Positions 8,923-17,666 of a stretch of 64,000 nucleotides of DNA are shown here, piece by piece; within the stretch, counting starts at the first letter, position 1; every line of letters starts with the position of its first letter. Location: positions 248,001-312,000 of the forward strand of contig NZ_LQPS01000043.1 of NCBI RefSeq assembly GCF_002101885.1. The letters are read 5' to 3'. A program made the translations under genes and the position numbers. This DNA is from Mycolicibacter senuensis (GTDB lineage: Bacteria; Actinomycetota; Actinomycetes; Mycobacteriales; Mycobacteriaceae). The notes beneath the pieces are model-generated. The model searched no databases. It was not told where the DNA came from and was given only the letters and a program-made list of their open reading frames with translations.

Positions 8923-10443
8923 ATGAACCGTCGTCATCGCCGCGGAATCGGCAAGCTTGGGGTCACCGCAACCGAACGGTTGTGCCGGGCGGTGGGCGGC
9001 GCCGCAGCGGCCCTGGCCCTTGCGCTGACCCCGATGGCGACCGCACCGTCGGCGCAGGCGGATTTCGACTTCCTGGACCCCGGCAGCTGGTTCGACCCGT
9101 CGGTGTTCGAGCCGGTCGATGTCGGCATGGCCGTTGCCGATCCGATCGACATCGGCCCGGCCGACTTCGACATGTTCTCGCCGGGCGACTGGTCCGAGCT
9201 CTACCACGAGAGCTTCTACCTGCCGCTGCACAGTGCGATTCAGGTCTGGATGCACGACGCGGGCAACCAGCTCACGATCGATCTGATCAACACCCCGTGG
9301 GTGCTGATGTTCGGCCGGGACCTCATCGGTGACGGCATCGACGGATTCGCCGGCACCAACACCTCGCTGTTCGGCTGGCTCGGATTCGGCGACCTCGGCG
9401 ACGGCGGATTCCTGTTCGGTGACGGCGGCACCGGTGTGGCCGGCGTGGCCGGTATCAACGACGGTATGGGCGGCGTGGGCGGCGACGCCGGAATGTTCGG
9501 CAACGGCGGCGCGGGAGGTGAGGGCGCGGCCGCCTTCCTCGGCGTCAACGGCACCGTCATCGAGGCCGGCGACGGCGGTCAGGGTGGCTCCGGTGGCTGG
9601 TGGCTCGGCGACGGCGGCGTCGGCGGCCGGGGCGGCACCGGCTTCTACGACACCTTCGACGGCAACGAATTGGTGACCCACGACGGCGGCAACGGCGGTG
9701 AGGGCGGCGACGCGCTGGCCGCCTGGGGCTTCGGCGGGGCCGGCGGTGTCGGAGGGTCCGGCTGGGCCGGGGTCAACAACACGGAGATCACCGCGTTGAA
9801 CGGCGGCAACGGCGGCACCGGCGGAGTCGGTGGGAGCGCCGGCTGGTTCCTGGGCGACAGCGGCGACGGCGGTGCCGGCGGGTCCGGCGGCACCGGTGCG
9901 GCAGGCGCCACCGGGACCGCATCCCAGCCCAGCGGCGGCCACGGCGGCAACGGCGGCGACGGGGGCCAGGCCGGGCAGGCCGGTGCCAGCAACGCCTGGA
10001 TCGGTCAGGCCGGTCAGGCCGGTGATGACGGCGACGGTGGCGCAGGCGGTGCGGGTGGCGCCGGTGTGAACAACCCGATGGGCACCGGGGGCCAAGGCGG
10101 CAACGGCGGCGCGGGTGGAGCCGGCGGCATCGGCTCGACCGGCGGGAACGGCGGCGCCGGCGGAGCCGGCGGAACCGGCGGCAGCGGGCGATTCGGCGCC
10201 GACGGCGGAAACGGTGGAAGCGGCGGGGCAGCGGCCGACCAGGTGGACAGTTCCGGTGGGCGAGGCGGCGCCGGCGGGGCCGGCGGCAACGGTTCGATCG
10301 GTCCCGGCGGTGACGGCGGCAACGGCGGCGGCGGCGGCTCCACCGGCGGCGCCCCCGGCGCCCCGGGACTCCCCGGTGATCCCAACGACGGCGGCACTGG
10401 TGGCGCCGGCGGTGCGGGCGGGGCACCCGGCACGCTGAACTAG
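8923..10443 (+). CDS. PGRS-repeat protein with Sec-type signal peptide and no PE domain
   Basis: 506 residues. Residues 1-45 form a basic start plus hydrophobic core ending in APSAQAD, a signal peptide. A linker contains TPWVLMFGRDLIGDGIDG (around residues 124-141), the counterpart of the GRPLIGNG linker that joins PE to PGRS in PE_PGRS proteins. From about residue 150 to the end are Gly-Gly-X / Gly-Asn-Gly repeats typical of PGRS. No N-terminal PE helix pair is present. The ATG at 8923 is preferred over an upstream TTG. Its stop shares the tetranucleotide CTAG with the stop of the opposite-strand gene. Confidence 0.85.
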   Translation: MNRRHRRGIGKLGVTATERLCRAVGGAAAALALALTPMATAPSAQADFDFLDPGSWFDPSVFEPVDVGMAVADPIDIGPADFDMFSPGDWSELYHESFYLPLHSAIQVWMHDAGNQLTIDLINTPWVLMFGRDLIGDGIDGFAGTNTSLFGWLGFGDLGDGGFLFGDGGTGVAGVAGINDGMGGVGGDAGMFGNGGAGGEGAAAFLGVNGTVIEAGDGGQGGSGGWWLGDGGVGGRGGTGFYDTFDGNELVTHDGGNGGEGGDALAAWGFGGAGGVGGSGWAGVNNTEITALNGGNGGTGGVGGSAGWFLGDSGDGGAGGSGGTGAAGATGTASQPSGGHGGNGGDGGQAGQAGASNAWIGQAGQAGDDGDGGAGGAGGAGVNNPMGTGGQGGNGGAGGAGGIGSTGGNGGAGGAGGTGGSGRFGADGGNGGSGGAAADQVDSSGGRGGAGGAGGNGSIGPGGDGGNGGGGGSTGGAPGAPGLPGDPNDGGTGGAGGAGGAPGTLN

Positions 10444-11303
10444 CCGGGTCGACGCGGCGGGTCCCGGTGCCCGGCCAACATGGTGTGCACGTTGTCGGCG
10501 AACGCGGCGGTGCTGAAACAGACCGGTTCGGCGAACTCCTCGAGCGTCATCGCCTCCTGCCAGCTGGCATCGGCCGCCGCGCGCAGCAGTGGTTTGGTCA
10601 TCGCTGTGGCGTGGGAGGGCAGCGCCGCGACCCGTGAGCACCAGTCGTCGGCCGCGGTCAGCAGCTGATCGTGAGCGACGACCTCGTGCACCAGACCCAG
10701 CCGGTGCGCGGTGTGGGCGTCAATGGGCTCGCCGCGCAGGTAATAGGCCAGCGCGCCCTGATATCCGAGCCGGCGGGTCAGGGCCCAGCTGGTCCCCACC
10801 TCCGGCAGCAGCCCGAGCCGACCGAACGCGGGCACGATCACCGCCCGGTCGCCGGCGATGGTCAGATCGCAGGTCAGCGCCCAGGCCAGGCCGACACCCG
10901 CGGCGGCGCCGTTGAGTGCGGCGATGAAGATCGTGTCCGAGGTGGCGATGAGCCGGGCGACACCGCCGAATTCGCGGCGGATCCACCGCCAGACGTCGGC
11001 GACGCCCTCCGGGGCCGGATCGGCTCGCCGTTCGGTGACGGTGGCCATCATCTTCAGGTCGCCCCCGGCGCTGAACCCGGGGTCCGCGCCGGTCACCACC
11101 ACCGCGCGCACCTGCGGGTCGCCGTCGAGGGTGGTCAGCGCGCGCCGCAGCTGGCGCACCAGCGGCGCGGACAAGACGTTGAGCCGGTCGGGTTCGTGCA
11201 GCGTCACCACCGCCCGGTCGCCGCGGTGCTCGACGCGGACCCGCTCGGGTGCGTCCGGGTCGTCTCCCTCGGCGACCAAGCGGTCGTACAGGGATTCGGT
11301 CAT
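10440..11303 (-). CDS. Enoyl-CoA hydratase/isomerase family protein
   Basis: Crotonase-fold protein, 287 residues. The oxyanion-hole segments are SAGGDLKMM and GAAAGVGLAWAL. The positions that hold the two catalytic glutamates of classical hydratases appear to be non-acidic (the CEL position reads GVGL, and the PE before LG reads PAFGRLGL). A Glu does occur in LLPEVGTS. It may therefore be an isomerase, hydrolase or other crotonase rather than a hydratase. The start is set by a strong AAGGAGG just upstream of the ATG. It follows the TetR gene by 23 nt, probably as one transcript. Confidence 0.82.
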   Translation of the reverse strand: MTESLYDRLVAEGDDPDAPERVRVEHRGDRAVVTLHEPDRLNVLSAPLVRQLRRALTTLDGDPQVRAVVVTGADPGFSAGGDLKMMATVTERRADPAPEGVADVWRWIRREFGGVARLIATSDTIFIAALNGAAAGVGLAWALTCDLTIAGDRAVIVPAFGRLGLLPEVGTSWALTRRLGYQGALAYYLRGEPIDAHTAHRLGLVHEVVAHDQLLTAADDWCSRVAALPSHATAMTKPLLRAAADASWQEAMTLEEFAEPVCFSTAAFADNVHTMLAGHRDPPRRPG

Positions 11304-11326
11304 CTCGCCTCCTTCTTCCAGCTCTG

Positions 11327-11887
11327 CTAGGCCCGCAATGCCGCCCACGCCGCGTCGGCGAAGGTTCTGACGGCACCGCGCGGCAGTCGCGCTGACCCGC
11401 CGGCCAGCCAGTGCCGGCTGAACTCCTGCGCCGGCCCGAACCACAGCGCGGCCGTGATCGGGGTCTGGATGGGCCGCAGCGCGCCGTAGCCCTGATGTGG
11501 ACGCCACCAGTCGTGAACCGCGGCGAAGAACAGCGCATTGGACTGGCGCAGCGACGGGCTGTCGAGTCGATCGCCCAACAACAGTGCCGCTTCGCCGCGA
11601 TGCGCCGCCACCCAGCGCAGGTGGTGTTCGACGCCCCCGCGAATGCCGCCCTCGGCGGTTGCGTGCCCCCGAAGCATGGTGACGAAACCGTCCTGGTATT
11701 CGGCCATCACCTGGGCGTACACCGCGGCCGCCAGCGCGGCCTTGTCCGGGAAGTGGTGGTACAGCGCGCCCACGCTCACACCGGCTTCCCGCCGCACCTG
11801 CTCCAGCGTCGCGGTCAGCGCGCCGGTGGCCCCGAACCGCTGCCGTGCCGCCGTCAGCAGTTTCCTTCGCGCGTCAGGTGCTACCAC
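11327..11887 (-). CDS. TetR-family transcriptional regulator
   Basis: 186 residues. The N-terminal helix-turn-helix (VRREAGVSVGALYHHFPDK, about residues 30-48) is classic TetR. The C-terminal ligand domain has no recognisable specificity. The GTG start gives the usual 10-15 residues before helix 1. An operator-like palindrome lies immediately upstream at 11902-11926. It is followed by the crotonase gene and is divergent from the FAD oxidoreductase, so autoregulation plus control of either neighbour is likely. Confidence 0.9.
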   Translation of the reverse strand: MVAPDARRKLLTAARQRFGATGALTATLEQVRREAGVSVGALYHHFPDKAALAAAVYAQVMAEYQDGFVTMLRGHATAEGGIRGGVEHHLRWVAAHRGEAALLLGDRLDSPSLRQSNALFFAAVHDWWRPHQGYGALRPIQTPITAALWFGPAQEFSRHWLAGGSARLPRGAVRTFADAAWAALRA

Positions 11888-11901
11888 GAGAAATACTCTA
11901 G

Positions 11902-11926
11902 CTATACCGAGGAAGACTCGGTAGAG
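11902..11926. promoter_or_regulatory. Putative TetR operator palindrome
   Basis: Inverted repeat with half-sites TACCGAG and CTCGGTA separated by the 5-nt spacer GAAGA. Flanking bases extend the symmetry to CT...AG with a single mismatched pair, 25 bp in total. It lies 14 nt upstream of the TetR start codon, the usual place for an autoregulatory operator, and about 100 nt upstream of the divergent oxidoreductase. Binding is inferred. Confidence 0.75.
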
Positions 11927-12028
11927 GCGCTCAGCTGTCTTCCTGGTCTCCGGCGCACGACGATGGGTACGCTCCGGGGAGCATGTCCGCACCCTGGTTG
12001 GTTCCCCGATGACGTCGGCGGTGTCGGC

Positions 12029-13450
12029 GTGAGCACCGCGGTGGTGGTGGGCGCCGGGCCCAACGGACTGGCCGCCGCCGTCACCCTGGCGCAGCACGGC
12101 GTAGCAGTCACCGTGCTGGAAGCCGCCGACGAGATCGGCGGGGGCACCCGCAGCAGCGAGGCGATCATGCCGGGCCTGCTGCACGACCACTGCTCGGCGA
12201 TCCACCCGATGGCGGTCGGATCCCCGTTCCTGTCCGGACTGGACCCGGCGCGATACGGCTTGGAGTGGCGCTGGCCGCAGGTCGACTGCGCCCATCCGCT
12301 CGACGACGGCAGTGCCGGGGTGCTGTACCGCTCGGTCGAGCAGACCGCCGCCGGCCTGGGCCGCGACGGCGGCCGCTGGCGAGCCCTGTTCGCCGGGCCG
12401 GTCGCCCGCTTCGATGCGCTCAACGACGGCATCATGGGGCCGCTGCTGCGACTGCCGCACCATCCGTTGGCGCTGGCCCGGTTCGGCGCACCCACTGTGC
12501 TGCCCGCCTCGGCATTGGCGCGCTGGTTTCACACACCGCAGGCGCGCGCGTTGTTCATCGGCGTCGCCGCCCACGCGTTCCGGCCCCTGCACTACCCGAT
12601 GACCTCGGCCATCGGACTGGGGATTCTCACCGCCGGGCACCGGCACGGTTGGGCGGTCGCCGCCGGCGGGTCACAGGCGATCGCCGACGCCATGGTGGCA
12701 GCCCTGACCGAACTGGACGGCGTCATCGAAACCGGGGTTCCGGTCGAGTCCGCAGCCCAACTGCCGCCCGCGGACGTGACGCTGTTCGACCTGGCGCCCG
12801 AGGCGGTGGCGCGCATCCTCGGCGATCGGTTGCCGCGGCGGGTGGCGCGCGCCTACCGGCGGTTCCGGCGGGGGCCCGGTGCCTTCAAGGTCGATTTCGC
12901 CGTCGAGGGCGGGGTGCCCTGGACCAACGCCGACGCCCGGCTGGCCGGCACCGTGCACCTGGCGGGGACGGCCGGGGAATTGGCCGCCACCGAACGCGAT
13001 GTCCACGCCCGGCGGATGCCCGAGCGGCCCTTCGTCCTGGTCGGCCAGCAGTATCTGGCTGACCCGCAGCGATCCGTCGGCGACATCCATCCGGTGTGGA
13101 GCTATGCCCACGTGCCCCATGGCTACACCGGCGACGCCACCGCGGCGATCATCGCCCAGATCGAGCGGTTCGCGCCGGGGTTCCGCGACCGCGTCGTCGG
13201 CCAGACCGTGCGCACCACCACCGACCTGGCGGCCCACAACGCCAACTTCGTCGGCGGCGACATCATGACCGGAGCAAAAGACCTCCGCCAGTTGACGTTC
13301 GGTCCGCGCGTCACGCTCTCGCCCTACGACACCGGGATCCCCGGAACCTACATCTGCTCGGCGGCCACCCCGCCGGGCCCGGGTGCGCACGGCATGTGCG
13401 GAGCCAATGCCGCACGTCTTGCGCTGCGTCACCTCCAGTTGGCGCGGTAG
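12029..13450 (+). CDS. FAD-dependent oxidoreductase, phytoene desaturase-like
   Basis: 473-residue NAD(P)/FAD oxidoreductase. The dinucleotide-binding motif VVVGAGPNGLAAAVTLA is at residues 5-21, followed by the acidic end of strand two (VLEAADEIGGGTRS). The C terminus has the FAD-contacting segment TYICSAATPPGPGAHGMCG, as in CrtI-like desaturases and their mycobacterial relatives. No carotenoid gene is adjacent, so the substrate is open. The start is GTG 12029 just before the Rossmann motif. Its promoter region contains the TetR palindrome. Confidence 0.85.
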   Translation: MSTAVVVGAGPNGLAAAVTLAQHGVAVTVLEAADEIGGGTRSSEAIMPGLLHDHCSAIHPMAVGSPFLSGLDPARYGLEWRWPQVDCAHPLDDGSAGVLYRSVEQTAAGLGRDGGRWRALFAGPVARFDALNDGIMGPLLRLPHHPLALARFGAPTVLPASALARWFHTPQARALFIGVAAHAFRPLHYPMTSAIGLGILTAGHRHGWAVAAGGSQAIADAMVAALTELDGVIETGVPVESAAQLPPADVTLFDLAPEAVARILGDRLPRRVARAYRRFRRGPGAFKVDFAVEGGVPWTNADARLAGTVHLAGTAGELAATERDVHARRMPERPFVLVGQQYLADPQRSVGDIHPVWSYAHVPHGYTGDATAAIIAQIERFAPGFRDRVVGQTVRTTTDLAAHNANFVGGDIMTGAKDLRQLTFGPRVTLSPYDTGIPGTYICSAATPPGPGAHGMCGANAARLALRHLQLAR

Positions 13451-13495
13451 CAGCCCTCGCCGGAATTGACGCCGAGTCGCGGCTAGGCTGGCTGC

Positions 13496-15058
13496 GTGTT
13501 CGAATCGCTCTCCGACCGGTTGACCGGTGCGCTGCAAGGGCTGCGCAGCAAGGGACGTCTCACCGACGCCGACATCGACGCCACCGCGCGCGAGATCCGG
13601 CTGGCGCTGTTGGAGGCCGACGTATCGCTGCCGGTGGTGCGGGAATTCATCGGCCGGATCAAGGACCGCGCCAAGGGGGCCGAGGTCTCCGGTGCGCTCA
13701 ACCCGGCCCAACAGGTCGTCAAGATCGTCAACGAGGAGCTCATCGGCATCCTCGGCGGTCAGACCCGCACGCTCGCGTTCGCCAAGACCCCGCCGACGGT
13801 CATCATGCTGGCCGGCCTGCAGGGCGCCGGTAAGACCACCCTGGCCGGCAAGCTGGCCACCTGGCTGCGAGCCCAGGGCCACACCCCGTTGCTGGTGGCT
13901 TGCGACCTGCAGCGACCGGGCGCCGTCAACCAGTTGCAGGTCGTCGGCGAACGAGCCGGGGTCGCAGTGTTCGCGCCCCATCCGGGGACCTCGGCCGCCG
14001 GTGCCGCCGATGCCGCGCCGGGGGATCCGGTCGCCGTCGCCGCCGACGGTCTGGCCGAAGCCAAAGCCAGGCACTTCGACGTCGTCGTCGTCGACACCGC
14101 GGGCCGGCTCGGCATCGACGAGGAGATGATGGCCCAGGCCGCCGCCATCCGCGACGCCGTGCAGCCCGACGAGGTGCTGTTCGTGCTGGACGCGATGATC
14201 GGCCAGGACGCCGTGGCCACCGCGGACGCATTCCGCGAAGGCGTCGGTTTCACCGGTGTCGTGCTGACCAAGCTCGACGGCGACGCCCGCGGCGGTGCGG
14301 CGCTGTCGGTGCGGGAAGTCACCGGCGTCCCGATCCTGTTCGCCTCCACCGGGGAGAAGCTGGAGGACTTCGAGGTCTTCCACCCGGACCGGATGGCCAG
14401 CCGCATCCTGGGCATGGGCGACGTGCTGAGCCTGATCGAGCAGGCCGAGCAGGTCTTCGACGCGCAGAAGGCGGAGGAGGCCGCCGCCAAGATCGGCACC
14501 GGCGAGCTCACCCTGGAGGACTTCCTCGAGCAGATGCTGGCCATCCGCAAGATGGGCCCGATCGGCAACCTGCTGGGCATGCTGCCCGGCGCCGGCCAGA
14601 TGAAGGACGCGCTGGCCGCTGTCGACGACAGCCACCTGGACCGGCTGCAGGCCATCATCCGCGGTATGACCCCCGCCGAGCGCGCCGACCCGAAGATCAT
14701 CAACGCCTCCCGGCGGCTGCGCATCGCCAACGGCTCCGGGGTTGCCGTCTCGGAGGTCAACCAGCTCGTCGACCGGTTCTTCGAGGCCCGCAAGATGATG
14801 TCGTCGATGATGGGCGGCATGGGACTGCCCGGGATGGGCCGCAAGAGTGCCACCCGGAAAGCCAAGGGCGGCAAGGGTAAGGCGGGCAAGAAGGGTAAGA
14901 AGCGGGGGCCGACGCCGCCGAAGGTGCGCGGTCCATTCGGTCCGGGCATGCCGGCCGGATTCCCTGACCTGTCACAGCTGCCCGAAGGACTCAACGAGCT
15001 GCCTCCCGGACTGGCCGATTTCGACCTGTCCAAGCTGAACTTCCCGGGTCAGAAGTAA
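13496..15058 (+). CDS. ffh: Signal recognition particle protein Ffh
   Basis: SRP54 GTPase that binds 4.5S RNA and signal peptides. 520 residues: N domain, G domain with P-loop GLQGAGKTT near residue 107, DTAGR and TKLDGDARGG, then a methionine-rich M domain (MMSSMMGGMGLPGM). The C-terminal tail is Lys/Gly-rich followed by Pro/Leu-rich, as in mycobacterial Ffh. The start is GTG (VFESLSDRL). It pairs functionally with FtsY at 1.7-3.0 kb. Confidence 0.97.
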   Translation: MFESLSDRLTGALQGLRSKGRLTDADIDATAREIRLALLEADVSLPVVREFIGRIKDRAKGAEVSGALNPAQQVVKIVNEELIGILGGQTRTLAFAKTPPTVIMLAGLQGAGKTTLAGKLATWLRAQGHTPLLVACDLQRPGAVNQLQVVGERAGVAVFAPHPGTSAAGAADAAPGDPVAVAADGLAEAKARHFDVVVVDTAGRLGIDEEMMAQAAAIRDAVQPDEVLFVLDAMIGQDAVATADAFREGVGFTGVVLTKLDGDARGGAALSVREVTGVPILFASTGEKLEDFEVFHPDRMASRILGMGDVLSLIEQAEQVFDAQKAEEAAAKIGTGELTLEDFLEQMLAIRKMGPIGNLLGMLPGAGQMKDALAAVDDSHLDRLQAIIRGMTPAERADPKIINASRRLRIANGSGVAVSEVNQLVDRFFEARKMMSSMMGGMGLPGMGRKSATRKAKGGKGKAGKKGKKRGPTPPKVRGPFGPGMPAGFPDLSQLPEGLNELPPGLADFDLSKLNFPGQK

Positions 15059-16138
15059 TTGGTCTACCACGTTCGCGGCCGCGGGCTGCCCGATGAAGAA
15101 CCGGTCGAGTACTGGATCGCCGACGGCCGCATCAGCCTCGAACCTGTCGAGGGCGCCGAAACCGTCTTCGGCTCTTCCGGCTTTCCGGGCTGGATCATCC
15201 CCGGCCTGGTCGATTCGCATTGTCACCTGGGCATCGGAACCGGTGGACCGGTCGGGCTCGACGAGGCGATCGACTACGCCGAGACCGAACGCCGCGCCGG
15301 GGTGCTGCTGCTGCGCGATCCCGGGGTGCCGATCGACACCCGCAGCCTCGACGACCGCGACGACCTGCCGCGCGTCGTCCGCGCCGGCCGGCACCTGGCG
15401 AAGTCCAAGCGCTACATCCCCGGCCTGGCCATCGACGTCGACGACGAGTCCCAGCTGCCGGAGGCGGTGGCCGAGCAGGCCCGCGCCGGCGACGGCTGGG
15501 TGAAGCTGATCGGGGACTGGATCGACCGATCGGTGGGAGACCTGGCGCCGCTGTGGTCCGACGAGGCGCTCACCGCGGCCATCGCGGCCGCGCACGCCAA
15601 CGGCGCGCGGGTCACCGCCCACGTGTTCGGTGAGGACGCGCTGCCCGGCCTGATCAACGCCGGCATCGACTGCATCGAGCACGGCACCGGCATCACCGAC
15701 GACATCATCACGCTGATGCTGGCGCACGGCACCGCGCTGGTGCCGACCCTGATCAACATCGACAATTTCCCCGGAATCGCCGATTCGGCCGCCAAATACC
15801 CGACTTACGCCGCGCACATGCGCGCGCTGCACGACTCGTCCCGCACGCGACTCAGCGCCGCCCGGGAAGCCGGAATCCCGATCTACGCGGGCAGCGACGC
15901 CGGCGGCATGGTCGCCCACGGCCGGATCGCCGATGAGGTGGATGCCCTGACCGGGATCGGACTGAGCGCCACCGAGGCGCTGGGCTCGGCGTGCTGGGAC
16001 GCCCGGCGCTGGCTGGACGCGCCGCTACTGGAGCACGGCGCCCCGGCCGACCTGGTGTGCTTCGCCGACGACCCGCGCACCGGGCCGGATGTGTTGCGGA
16101 GACCCGATCTGGTGATGCTGCGCGGCCGGGTGTACTAG
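15059..16138 (+). CDS. Amidohydrolase family protein
   Basis: Metal-dependent amidohydrolase, 359 residues, equivalent in position to Rv2915c. The metal ligands are the HCH of DSHCHLG, a likely Lys in WVKLIGDW, His in TAHVFG, His in IEHGTG, and Asp in GSDAGG. The substrate is unknown. The frame opens with a TTG that directly abuts the ffh stop. There is no better start before the conserved strand, so the N terminus is the uncertain part. Probably cotranscribed with ffh. Confidence 0.85.
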   Translation: MVYHVRGRGLPDEEPVEYWIADGRISLEPVEGAETVFGSSGFPGWIIPGLVDSHCHLGIGTGGPVGLDEAIDYAETERRAGVLLLRDPGVPIDTRSLDDRDDLPRVVRAGRHLAKSKRYIPGLAIDVDDESQLPEAVAEQARAGDGWVKLIGDWIDRSVGDLAPLWSDEALTAAIAAAHANGARVTAHVFGEDALPGLINAGIDCIEHGTGITDDIITLMLAHGTALVPTLINIDNFPGIADSAAKYPTYAAHMRALHDSSRTRLSAAREAGIPIYAGSDAGGMVAHGRIADEVDALTGIGLSATEALGSACWDARRWLDAPLLEHGAPADLVCFADDPRTGPDVLRRPDLVMLRGRVY

Positions 16139-16142
16139 CGGC

Positions 16143-17021
16143 CTACAAGCTGCCGATGCCGGACATCGGGCCCTGCGCGAAGCCCCAATCCAGCAGCGCA
16201 CCGGCCTGATCCCAGTAGGTCGGGCCGCCCTCGTGGATCAGCCCGTACATCATCGCCACCACCAGCCGTCGGCCGTCGCGGGCGGCCGCGCCGACATAGG
16301 TCTTGCGGGCCGCGTCGGTGAATCCCGTCTTGCCGCCGATCGCGCCGGGATAGCGGGCCAGCAACTCGTTCATGTTGACGATGGTGCGCTCGCCGGACTC
16401 GGTGGGGAACATCGCGGAGGGCAGCGCGGTGATACCGGCGAACACCGGGTCGGCCATCGCCGCCCGGAAGATGACCGCCAGGTCATGCGGAGTGCTCGCG
16501 CCGGGACCGCCGGGGCCGTCCAGCCCGGATGGCGTGCTGGCGTGGGTGGCGGTGGCTCCGAGCGCGGCGGCCTTGGCGTTCATCTTCGCCACCGCCGCTT
16601 CCTGTCCGCCCAGCATGTCCGCGAGTGCGTTGGCGGCGTCGTTGCCCGACACCAGCAGCAGGCCTTCGATGAGCTGACGCGCGGTGTAGCTGCGGCCGGG
16701 CTTGATGCCGAGGCAGTTGCACTCCACCGCGGTGTCGGCCGGGGTGGCGACCACGGTGTCGTCGGGGTTCAGCTCGTCGAGTGCCACCAGTGCGAGCAGC
16801 ACCTTGATCGTGCTGGCCGGCGGGGTGACGGCGTAGCCGTTCTGCTCGGCGAGCACCTCCCCGGAGTCCAGATCGGCGATCAGCCAGTTCGGCGCCGGGC
16901 CGGCCGGAATCGGTGCGGAGCCCAACGGCTGGGCGACATCGGCGGAGGCGGACACCGCGGTGGTGGTGAGCAGGCCCAGCACGGTCGCGGCCACGGCCCA
17001 CAAGGCCAGAATTTTCCGCAT
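16143..17021 (-). CDS. dacB2: D-alanyl-D-alanine carboxypeptidase (PBP5-type)
   Basis: Exported peptidoglycan DD-carboxypeptidase, 292 residues, the DacB2 (Rv2911) equivalent. A signal peptide spans residues 1-28. The three penicillin-binding motifs are intact: S70-T-I-K73, S125-G-N127 and K231-T-G233. It trims the terminal D-Ala of pentapeptide stems. Convergent with the amidohydrolase with only 4 nt between stops; no terminator is visible. Confidence 0.94.
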   Translation of the reverse strand: MRKILALWAVAATVLGLLTTTAVSASADVAQPLGSAPIPAGPAPNWLIADLDSGEVLAEQNGYAVTPPASTIKVLLALVALDELNPDDTVVATPADTAVECNCLGIKPGRSYTARQLIEGLLLVSGNDAANALADMLGGQEAAVAKMNAKAAALGATATHASTPSGLDGPGGPGASTPHDLAVIFRAAMADPVFAGITALPSAMFPTESGERTIVNMNELLARYPGAIGGKTGFTDAARKTYVGAAARDGRRLVVAMMYGLIHEGGPTYWDQAGALLDWGFAQGPMSGIGSL

Positions 17022-17068
17022 GGCCGGTTACCTTACCGCCCGCCACCACGGCAGTGTTGAATCGAGGA

Positions 17069-17497
17069 ATGCTGAGCCAGGCCGAAATGTCGGACCGGTG
17101 GCAGATCCAGCAGCTGCTGGTCGATTACTCCACCGCCATCGACACCCGCAACTTCGATGACCTCGACGCGGTGTTCACCGACGACGCCTACATCGACTAC
17201 CGTGCGATGGGCGGGATCGACGGGAACTACCCGCAGGTGAAGGCCTGGTTGGCGGAGGTGCTGCCGAATTTCGCCGGCTACGCCCACATGCTGGGCCTGC
17301 CGTCGATCCGGGTCGACGGCGACACGGCCACCGCGCGCACCTTCTGCTTCAACCCGATGGTGTTCGGCTCCAAAGACACCGAGACACCGGCGACCATGCT
17401 GCTGGGCCTGTGGTACGACGACGAGTTCGTCCGCAGCCCCGACGGCTGGCGGATGACCCGCCGGGTCGAGACCAAGTGCTTCGAGAAGCTGCCCTGA
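17069..17497 (+). CDS. SnoaL-like (NTF2 fold) protein
   Basis: 142-residue cone-fold protein of the SnoaL-like/nuclear transport factor 2 group, in the place of Rv2910c. The N-terminal helix WQIQQLLVDYSTAIDTRNFDDLDAVFTDDAYIDY-type segment is diagnostic, with Tyr and Asp residues that in related enzymes form the active pocket. Function unknown, possibly a small isomerase, hydratase or binding protein. The GTG at 17054 in the same frame is an alternative start; ATG 17069 is preferred for its match to family N termini. Confidence 0.8.
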   Translation: MLSQAEMSDRWQIQQLLVDYSTAIDTRNFDDLDAVFTDDAYIDYRAMGGIDGNYPQVKAWLAEVLPNFAGYAHMLGLPSIRVDGDTATARTFCFNPMVFGSKDTETPATMLLGLWYDDEFVRSPDGWRMTRRVETKCFEKLP

Positions 17498-17608
17498 GGC
17501 GATTTCTGCTGACCGGGCCGGTTCTGGCAGAATGGGCGGCTGTCCGCCGCGCGACTGTGCCCTGTTGAGGGGCGTGCGGTCACGCGGCGCACACGCGAGG
17601 CAAAACCG

Positions 17609-17632
17609 GACGGGGGCAAGTCCGCCCCTGTC
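17609..17632 (+). promoter_or_regulatory. Hairpin in the rpsP leader
   Basis: GACGGGGGC and GCCCCTGTC pair with one mismatch around a 6-nt loop (AAGTCC), 35 nt before the rpsP start. The 169-nt gap upstream of rpsP otherwise contains no gene. The hairpin could be part of an untranslated leader for the ribosomal operon or a partial terminator of the preceding gene. The AAGGAG at 17654-17659 is the rpsP ribosome binding site. Confidence 0.4.
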
Positions 17633-17666
17633 GCTGAATTGCAGCGTGCTACCAAGGAGTTAAGTC

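Noticed and set aside
9400..10440. Tandem GGC-rich DNA repeat or satellite
   Set aside because: The repetition follows from in-frame Gly-Gly-X codons of the PGRS domain.
12671..14635. Open frame of 654 codons on the minus strand opposite ffh
   Set aside because: No recognisable domain and fully covered by the FAD oxidoreductase and ffh genes.
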